Virus record (IMG/VR): IMGVR_UViG_3300028025_002021
Coordinates: 1 to 37,057 of that record
Length of the DNA stretch: 37,057 bases
Origin: a virus
Reading direction: 5' to 3' (one strand)
Below are positions 1 through 7,500 of the stretch, one piece after another; position 1 is the stretch's first letter; the number at the start of each line of letters is the position of its first letter. The notes under the pieces were generated by a model. That model was not told the origin of the DNA, did not search any database, and worked only from the letters and a program-made list of their open reading frames with translations. The position numbers were made by a program, and so were the translations under genes.

Positions 1-1
1 C

Positions 2-1645
2 TACGCCACGTTCTCCAAGGAGTTCCTAAACTCTGAGGTATTCCCCCACCATCAGTCTTGGATTGACGTTCTAGAGGGCAAAGACCCATCTTGGATTCAT
101 GAGTCTATGACCTATGAGCCAGGCAATCGTCGCCGCTTGCTTATTAACGTACCCCCAGAACACGCCAAGTCCACAGTCCTAACTGTAGGCTATGCCGCCT
201 ACCGCATTGCAATGGACCCAAATATCCGTATTGTTGTGGTATCCCAGACTCAGGCTCGCGCCAAGGAGTTCTTGTTCTCCATTAAACAAAGACTTACCGA
301 GCCAGCATGGGCTAAGTTACAATCTGTATACGGACCTGCTGGAGGCTACCAAGCCACCGCAGACCAGTGGACTCAGGATAGAATCTACCTAGAGCGCGAC
401 TCTGGCGAGAAAGACCCTACCGTACAGGCTATTGGTATGGGTCAACAGATTTACGGTACTCGCGCGGACCTCATCATCCTAGATGACGTTATCACCACTA
501 CCAACGCCCATGAATGGGAAAAGCAACTTAACTGGCTACAGAAGATGGTTATCACCCGTGTGGGTGCTACCGGTACCCTGGTTATTGCAGGAACCCGTGT
601 ATCCTCTATTGACCTATACAAAGAGATTCGTAACCCAGATAACTGGTCTGGCGATAAGTCCCCATTCACCTATCTGGCTATGCCAGCGGTTCTGGAGTAT
701 GCAGACAAGCCACAAGACTGGGTAACCCTCTGGCCTCACTCGGACCGTGTATGGGATGGGGCAGACCCCCAATACGATGCAGAACTTTTAGTACAGGATA
801 AAGATGGATACTACCCGAAGTGGGATGGCAAGCGGCTGTTCCACCGCCGCAGTGAAGTTAACCCTTCTACTTGGGCTCTTGTATACCAGCAGCAAGATGT
901 GGAAGAAGACGCAATCTTTCCGCTCATCTCTGTTAACGCGTGCATCAACCGCATGCGTAAGCCTGGTACTATCAAGCCCGGTACTCCAGGACATCCACGA
1001 GATGGACAATGGGTAACCATATTAGGATTTGACCCAGCCATGGTAGGTAACTCTGCTATGGTAGCCTATGCCGTAGAACGGCAAACAGGCCAACGTATGG
1101 TACTGGATGTGTTTAACATGACAGAACCTACGCCGTCAAAGATTCGTAACCTCATTGAAGAATGGGTTACTAAGTATAACCCGATGGAAATACGTATTGA
1201 AATTAATGCGTTCCAAAAAGCCTTCGCGCTGGATGAAGACCTCCGCATGTGGCTTGCCAATCGGGGTGTCCGATTCAGTGAGCAATTTACTGGTAAGAAC
1301 AAGTGGGACACAAACTTTGGCGTTGCTGGTATGTCTGGATTGTTTGGCTCTATCCGTGAGGGTAAGCATCAAAACGATAATCTGATTGAACTACCAGATA
1401 ATACTAATGAACACATCAAGGCTCTGGTTAATCAGTTAATTACTTGGAAGCCAGACACCAAGAATAAGACCGACTGCGTTATGGCACTATGGTTCTGTGA
1501 GTTGCGAGCGAAAGAACTTGTACAACAATCAGGAAGCCGTATCTACCATACCTACAACAGGTACGCGACACGTCGCAATGAAGAGCAACGTATGGTCTTT
1601 GACTTAGACGAACTTGCTGCAGAACAATCTATAATCTACATTTAG
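2..1645 (+). CDS. terL: Terminase large subunit (5' partial)
   Basis: This is the motor ATPase and nuclease that packages phage DNA into the prohead through the portal. The frame is open from base 2, so the first ATG (107) is internal and the gene begins left of the window. A Walker A-like motif NVPPEHAKST lies at about 146-175, in the PPxHxKS style of phage terminases. A Walker B motif LIILDD lies at about 467-484. The C-terminal RNase H-like nuclease shows GFDPAMVG (from about 1021), IEINAF (about 1198) and a late Asp in DCVMALWF (about 1472), the expected three acidic positions. It stops 7 bases before the portal gene, the usual order. The call is firm; only the N-terminus is missing. Confidence 0.95.
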   Translation, partial: YATFSKEFLNSEVFPHHQSWIDVLEGKDPSWIHESMTYEPGNRRRLLINVPPEHAKSTVLTVGYAAYRIAMDPNIRIVVVSQTQARAKEFLFSIKQRLTEPAWAKLQSVYGPAGGYQATADQWTQDRIYLERDSGEKDPTVQAIGMGQQIYGTRADLIILDDVITTTNAHEWEKQLNWLQKMVITRVGATGTLVIAGTRVSSIDLYKEIRNPDNWSGDKSPFTYLAMPAVLEYADKPQDWVTLWPHSDRVWDGADPQYDAELLVQDKDGYYPKWDGKRLFHRRSEVNPSTWALVYQQQDVEEDAIFPLISVNACINRMRKPGTIKPGTPGHPRDGQWVTILGFDPAMVGNSAMVAYAVERQTGQRMVLDVFNMTEPTPSKIRNLIEEWVTKYNPMEIRIEINAFQKAFALDEDLRMWLANRGVRFSEQFTGKNKWDTNFGVAGMSGLFGSIREGKHQNDNLIELPDNTNEHIKALVNQLITWKPDTKNKTDCVMALWFCELRAKELVQQSGSRIYHTYNRYATRRNEEQRMVFDLDELAAEQSIIYI

Positions 1646-1652
1646 GGTTACA

Positions 1653-3434
1653 ATGTTAACTATCGAACAAATCACTAACAAGGTAGTGTCCTTACAGGAA
1701 CGCTACTCTTCACGTGACCAACGCATGCGCGATATCACTATGGTTCGTCGTGGCAACATGGAATCCGTGGCTCCAGACATGTTCCCTGAGGGAATCTCTA
1801 AGCCAATGATTGCCAACTTTGTTGACGTTGTTGCTCGAGACCTAGCAGAAACCCTAGCCCCACTTCCATCGTTTAACTGCTCCACAGTTAATAGCACAAG
1901 CGATTCTGCTCGCAAGGCTTCGGACAAGCGAAGCATGATTGCTAATAACTACGTTCAGAATTCTGGGTTACAAACTCAGATGTACACTGGCGCGGACTGG
2001 GCATTTACTTATGCCTACATGCCCATTGTTGTAGAGCCTGACTTTGAGGCTCGTATGCCACGTATCCGTATAGAAAACCCAATGGGTGCTTACCCGGAGT
2101 ACAACCGCTATGGAAAGTGCGTATCATACACAAAGCGTTACTTGAAGACTATTCGGGAACTTATTGTAGATTTCCCTGAATATGAATCACGTATCGTAGG
2201 CAAACTTGGTTATCAAAACCAAGACCTAAACACCGAACTAGATGTCATGCACTATCAGGATAAAGACCAAATCGTCATGTTCCTGCCACAGCGTGACTCG
2301 CTGGTGTTGCGTAAAGCAAAGAATCCTTTAGGCAAACTATCCGTTGTTGTACCTCGTAGACCAGGTATTGACGTAGATGACCCACGTGGTCAATTTGATG
2401 ACGTGCTATGGGTGCAGATTGCACGAGCACGCTTTTCCCTTCTGGCAATGGAAGCAGCAGAAAAATCTGTACAGGCTCCACTTGTCGTTCCCCAAGATTT
2501 GCAAGAATTTGCATTCGGTCCTGATGCAATCCTTCGTACTAACAACCCTGCAGGTGTACGCCGTGTAGGTCTAGAACTACCTACCGGTGCATTTACCGAA
2601 CAGCAGATTCTAGAAACAGAAATGCGCATGGGTTCTCGCTACCCAGAAGGTCGCTCAGGAAACATGGATGCCAGCGTTATTACTGGTTCTGGTGTTCAGG
2701 CACTTATGGGTGGCTTTGATTCTCAAATCAAGGCTATGCAAATGATTATCGGTGAATCACTTGAAGAAGTTATTGCTCTTTGCTTTGAGATGGATGAGAA
2801 ATTATTCCCAGGCGAGAAGAAGCAACGCGGAACTTTCAATGGTGCACCGTATGAATTTAAGTATGACTCAGCAAAAGACATTGCTGGTGACTACACGATT
2901 CAGGTTCGTTATGGCCTTATGGCTGGACTTGACCCATCACGTGCACTTATCTTCTCACTACAGGCTTTACAAGCCAATCTAGTATCCCGTGATTTTATCA
3001 TGCGAGAGTTACCATGGAGCATGAATGTTTCAGGTGAACAAGAGCGCATTGATATAGAGCGAATGCGTGATTCACTATCAGCATCGCTAGCGTCTTTAGC
3101 ACAAGCAATCCCACAGATGGCTATGCAAGGACAAGACCCTTCAGGTATTGTGGAGCAGATTGCAAAGGTTATCGACCTTCGCCGTAAAGGTAATGCAATC
3201 GAAGAAGCAGTTGTCAAGGTATTTGAAAAACCAAAACCAGAGCCAACTCCTCAAGCACCACAAGCACCTGCGCAGATGTCACCAGAAGAACTGGTTGCAC
3301 AGTCTATGGGTCAGGCTGCTGCCCCAGCAGAAGAACCAACTCCTCCGACCGAGGAACAAGTTCCGCCTGCAGGTCCTGCTGGGGGGCAACCGCCAGTTGA
3401 CTTGGCTGGAATTCTTTCTCAACTTGGCGGATAG
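1653..3434 (+). CDS. Portal protein
   Basis: Probable portal protein, the dodecameric ring at the capsid vertex through which DNA enters and leaves. The 593-residue length, the position directly after the large terminase, and the acidic/helical middle followed by a low-complexity tail all fit. Roughly the last 75 residues are rich in Pro, Gln, Ala and Glu and are probably disordered. I recognise it mainly by context and overall character, with no single diagnostic motif. It starts at ATG 7 bases after the terminase stop, with only a weak ribosome site. The next gene follows after 2 bases, suggesting one transcript. Confidence 0.82.
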   Translation: MLTIEQITNKVVSLQERYSSRDQRMRDITMVRRGNMESVAPDMFPEGISKPMIANFVDVVARDLAETLAPLPSFNCSTVNSTSDSARKASDKRSMIANNYVQNSGLQTQMYTGADWAFTYAYMPIVVEPDFEARMPRIRIENPMGAYPEYNRYGKCVSYTKRYLKTIRELIVDFPEYESRIVGKLGYQNQDLNTELDVMHYQDKDQIVMFLPQRDSLVLRKAKNPLGKLSVVVPRRPGIDVDDPRGQFDDVLWVQIARARFSLLAMEAAEKSVQAPLVVPQDLQEFAFGPDAILRTNNPAGVRRVGLELPTGAFTEQQILETEMRMGSRYPEGRSGNMDASVITGSGVQALMGGFDSQIKAMQMIIGESLEEVIALCFEMDEKLFPGEKKQRGTFNGAPYEFKYDSAKDIAGDYTIQVRYGLMAGLDPSRALIFSLQALQANLVSRDFIMRELPWSMNVSGEQERIDIERMRDSLSASLASLAQAIPQMAMQGQDPSGIVEQIAKVIDLRRKGNAIEEAVVKVFEKPKPEPTPQAPQAPAQMSPEELVAQSMGQAAAPAEEPTPPTEEQVPPAGPAGGQPPVDLAGILSQLGG

Positions 3435-3436
3435 CA

Positions 3437-3958
3437 ATGACAACAATTATTGCCGTACAATACGACAATGGTTTTGTATTTGCAGCAGACAGTCAAGTTA
3501 CTGCTAATGAAAGACCCTACATCCATGGGGATGTTAAGAAAATCACCGAAGACGGTGACTATGTAATTGCTGGTGCAGGAAATGCGAGACTTTGTGATGT
3601 TGTCCAATATGGATGGAACCTACCTTCATACGATGGAACTGACGGATACCGCTTTATGGTTAGCAAGGTTATTCCAGAAATAAAAAAAGCCCACGATACA
3701 ACTGGGACTACTTTAGAAAAAGATGATGGATTCTCATTCCTCATTGGTTTAGATAATAAGATTTACTATGTTGCTGAAGATTACTCGGTACTACGTACCG
3801 ATACAGGAATCTATGCAATGGGTACTGGTGGAGAACTTGCACTAGGTGCATACCATGCTGGTGCCACAATAAGACAGGCAATGCGTACTGCTATTAAGTT
3901 TGATGTTAATAGCGGTGGTAAAATACAGATTGTGAAACGAGGAAAGCAAAATGGCTAA
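3437..3958 (+). CDS. Proteasome beta/HslV-like N-terminal threonine peptidase
   Basis: Ntn-fold hydrolase resembling proteasome beta subunits and HslV. The protein begins M-TTIIAVQY; removing Met exposes Thr as the nucleophile. Counting that Thr as 1, Asp falls at 17 (AADS) and Lys at 33 (DVKKI), the exact T1/D17/K33 catalytic spacing of the family. MGTGGELALGAY matches the GSGG..A block of HslV, with Thr replacing Ser at mature position 129. DVNSGG matches the D166-x-x-S169-GG element. At 173 residues it is HslV-sized, with no propeptide. It sits right after the portal, where prohead maturation proteases usually lie, so capsid maturation is a reasonable inference. No partner unfoldase is visible. 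The family call is strong and the role is inferred. Confidence 0.85.
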   Translation: MTTIIAVQYDNGFVFAADSQVTANERPYIHGDVKKITEDGDYVIAGAGNARLCDVVQYGWNLPSYDGTDGYRFMVSKVIPEIKKAHDTTGTTLEKDDGFSFLIGLDNKIYYVAEDYSVLRTDTGIYAMGTGGELALGAYHAGATIRQAMRTAIKFDVNSGGKIQIVKRGKQNG

Positions 3959-4421
3959 ACAAGGTGGGTACCGTAGACCAGCCAATCCAGCACCAGTTTC
4001 AGGACCTGGTAAATTATCACGTCGTACAGATGGTGGACCATCTAGCAAGTCAGCAGTTCAGGGTGTCCGCGAGATGTCCGGTGGTGGCAAGTACGGCGAA
4101 CGTAAAGCATTAGCAGAAGCGCAGTCAGGTGCTCCTATGGCTGGTAACCCAGTTATGGGTGTAGCCCCTGCTATGGCTACGTCAGCCCCTGTCGCTGGAC
4201 CAACCACTGGTTTGTTTGACCCAAGCGAACGACCTAATGAACCAGTTACTGCTGGTTTGCCTGTAGGTCCAGGAAGAACTCCTGCACCTGCTATGACTGG
4301 CAACTATGACATGATTATGAAATACATGCCAGCACTAGAACTTATGGCATCTCAAGAAGATGCACCAGAACCATTCAGAGCATTAGTAAACTACGTAAAG
4401 GTTACGGCAGAACAAGTATGA
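3951..4421 (+). CDS. Gly/Pro/Ala-rich small virion-region protein
   Basis: A 156-residue protein of unknown function. The N-terminal two thirds is low complexity (Gly, Pro, Ala, Ser, with basic residues near the start: MAKQGGYRRPANPAP). The last 45 residues (YDMIMKYMPALELMASQ onward) look like one or two amphipathic helices. It overlaps the end of the threonine peptidase gene by 8 bases and the next small gene by 4 (ATGA), so it is translationally coupled to both. Similar Pro/Gly-rich proteins occur near the portal in other phages. It could be a substrate or cofactor of the neighbouring peptidase, a scaffold accessory or a minor virion protein; nothing in the sequence decides. Confidence 0.7.
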   Translation: MAKQGGYRRPANPAPVSGPGKLSRRTDGGPSSKSAVQGVREMSGGGKYGERKALAEAQSGAPMAGNPVMGVAPAMATSAPVAGPTTGLFDPSERPNEPVTAGLPVGPGRTPAPAMTGNYDMIMKYMPALELMASQEDAPEPFRALVNYVKVTAEQV

Positions 4422-4585
4422 ATTTACAGGAAAACGTAGCGGCATTCGTTAATGTTTTTGGTGTAGAGAATTCTGAAGTAGCATTCCCATTTGGATTAGT
4501 TGATTGGGAGTCTTCAGATGACCGCAACAAATTCATTACGCAAATATTAGAACTTAACAATGGAGAAAGAATTGGTGACCTATAA
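4418..4585 (+). CDS. 55-residue hypothetical protein
   Basis: A short acidic protein (MNLQENVAAFVNVFGVEN at the start, ending GERIGDL) joined to its neighbours by an ATGA overlap upstream and a TAATG overlap downstream. Both junctions are of the kind used throughout this genome, which is the main reason to believe the gene is real. It has one Trp, two acidic stretches and no Cys, signal or membrane segment. Function unknown. Confidence 0.65.
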   Translation: MNLQENVAAFVNVFGVENSEVAFPFGLVDWESSDDRNKFITQILELNNGERIGDL

Positions 4586-7500
4586 TGGCTACCAATAAGA
4601 ATATCCTTGATAGTATTTTACAGGCACCAGGTAGCCTAGCCAATCGAGCCCTTCAAGGCGTAGCAAATACTGCTCGTGACGAAGAAGGTAAGACTGGAGA
4701 TGTTTCTAGAAGTATTGTAAACTTTCTTTCTGATGAAGGAAATGTAAGTAACATTGAAAAACTTGATAAGCCTTACCGAGTTGGCGTTGCTCGCCCAATG
4801 TCTACCTTTTTACAGACAGTTAAAGATATTGGTCAAGATGGTCTTAATCCACGTGAGACTTGGAACCGAGCATGGGAACGCTCTAAGAACGGCGTTACAA
4901 TTGGACAGGCTTCAGTTGGTTTAGTTTCACGGTACATTCCTGGCAAGCAGGGTGCAGACAAAGTTAACTGGTCTGATAAGAAAAGTGTAACTGACTATTT
5001 CCAAAAAGACAATACTGCTGCCGAGCGTATTTCTGGTGCCGTTGATGGCACGATGAACTTTTTCTTTGACCCACTTGTGCTTGGTGGTAAGGTTGCAAAA
5101 CTTACACGTCTTGCTGCTATGGGTGTACGTGGCACTCAAATAAAAGGTCCACTAAAATTTGGTCGCGATAACCTTGCGACACTTGTTGACGAAGCAGATG
5201 CTGCAAAAGCAGGAAAAGAAAACTCTGTTTCTATTGTTGCTGATTCAATTGAGAAAAGCATTGGAAACTATCTTGCTCTAGAATCAGTTCCAATTATTGC
5301 CAACTCACAGAACCCAACTGCAGTTGCTCGTGCTATGAACGAGGCTTATGCTGTTGGCGGTAGAGATGAAATATTTGAGGTACTTAAAGCAGGACTTGGT
5401 GATGAGAAAGCAATTTCTAGAATCCAGGCTCAGGATTCAATCCTAAGTGAAACTCTTACCACAATTAAAGGTGAAATTACTGCCGTTAATAATCAGATTA
5501 AGGGCATTCCTTCAAAGAGTGCAATTGGTAACGTACCTAAACTTACTCCAAAACAATTAAAGAATCTTGAAGAAAGCAAAGCAAAGTTAATTGCTGAAAG
5601 AGAAGCAGCACAAAAACAACTTGATGCAGGTCGCACTATTGTCTCTAAAGAAGACGAAGGTGGCATTGTAGGTAAACTTGGTGGAGAACTTGCATGGAGT
5701 CGCAGTAAGTTTATTGAATACCAACGCGCTAAAGCAGTTGAAATTAATAGTCGTGGATGGTTTACTGACTACGATGCTAGCGTTGATTCACTAGGTGCTG
5801 CTGCTTTACATAAGTTTGACCCTGAGGCTATGTCCGGAACCTCCTACCGTGTACTTCGTACAGTAGGTTATTTTGGTCGCAACTACAAGGCACGTGAAAT
5901 CCCAGCAGGTTCTGTAACTATTGCTGGTGAAGTTGGTGACTTTGCTAACAAAGAGTTTCGTGCTCGTATTATTTCTGCAGCACAAGATGCAGGCTTTAGT
6001 GTAAAGCAACAACAGGATTACTACAATGCTTTTTCTGCGCTAAAAACAGATACTGCTCGCTTTCAGGAACTTGAAAAGTTTGAAGAAGAAGCGTTAACCG
6101 CTATTCTTGTTCGTGCCGTTGATACAACTGGCATGTCAAAACAACAACTTAAAGTATTAAACGAAACATTTCTTTACATTGCTAGAGATATTGGTAAAAG
6201 CAAGAAAGCAAAACTAAAAGAAATTGCTAACGACCAGAATTATGTTAATCTTGACCCACGAAGTGGAGAAGCATACATTGTAAAAGACGTTAGAGATTCG
6301 GTTAGTCGCATTGCTGAGAGAATTGCTCAGGTTGCTGGTAGACCAGTTGAACCTAAAGACATCACTGCAGCCAAAGACATTCTTTCTGGAACCCCATTAA
6401 CAAGAACTCAGGTTCCTAACGTACATTATGGTGTAGACTTCAAAAGAATAGCAGAGATACTTGGAGATGAAAAGACTTTAATCTCTACCATTGCTACGCA
6501 AATCAAGGATGACGCAACTTTAACTTCCGCTAACATAAAAGAAATTATTGAAAGGTCAAAGATTCCTGGAATTGCCGAGGACAGTGGACTAGTCAGGTCC
6601 ATCAGAGAAACCGGTGGAGAGTTCTGGCACGAAAACATTAAGAGTGGATACGAAAATCTACAAAACTATGTTTGGAAACCAGCCGTTCTACTTTCTTTAC
6701 GCTACACTTCACGTAACGTGCTTGAAGGCTGGGCACGTATGCTGGCAAGTTTTGCAGATATGGCTACCCATCAAGGTTATTCCTTGAGAACTTTGGTATC
6801 TGGATTTGATATTCCAGAAATGATTGACTCTAAACTTCAGAATGTCTACAATACCGTAGAACAACGTAGAGCATACAAAGGTTTGGCCGGAACTGGTGGT
6901 GCTAAGAAGCAATTATCTGATGCACGTGCAGAAAGACTAGAAAACGAAGTAGAGATTGGTCGAAACTTTGGCGCACTTCCAGAAGATAGCCCAAGAACTG
7001 TTGTAGAAAAGATAAACAACAGGTACAAAGAAGAGGCAGAGTACTTCTTAAACACTGCTCAGGATGTTTTGTCTTCATCTATTGAGATGTCTCGCCAACA
7101 GTTTGTTGCTATTGGAAGATACAAGGGTAATCCTGAAGCCACAGCAAACGCACGTAAGATTTCTAAACTAGGTCAAAACATTTTTAATGTTAAAGACTCA
7201 GAAGGCTTATCTGTTTCATTCCTAACCGCAATGCGTAACGGAGATTACGGTAAGGCATACGCTATTGCTATTGATAGTGACCCAGAAATAATCTTTAATA
7301 CTCTAGAGCAGATAACAAAGAGTGCAGACTCTGCAATGGTGCAAATTGAGAAACTTGCTAAAACAACTGCTTTCAATCGTAGCCCTAGACTTAAGATGCA
7401 GATAGAAGCAGTTCAGGAAACATTAGAACTTATTAAGCAGAACTCAGATGTTACTAAGATGGCATTTGATAGTGATAACAGAATACGTATCATGAAAGAC

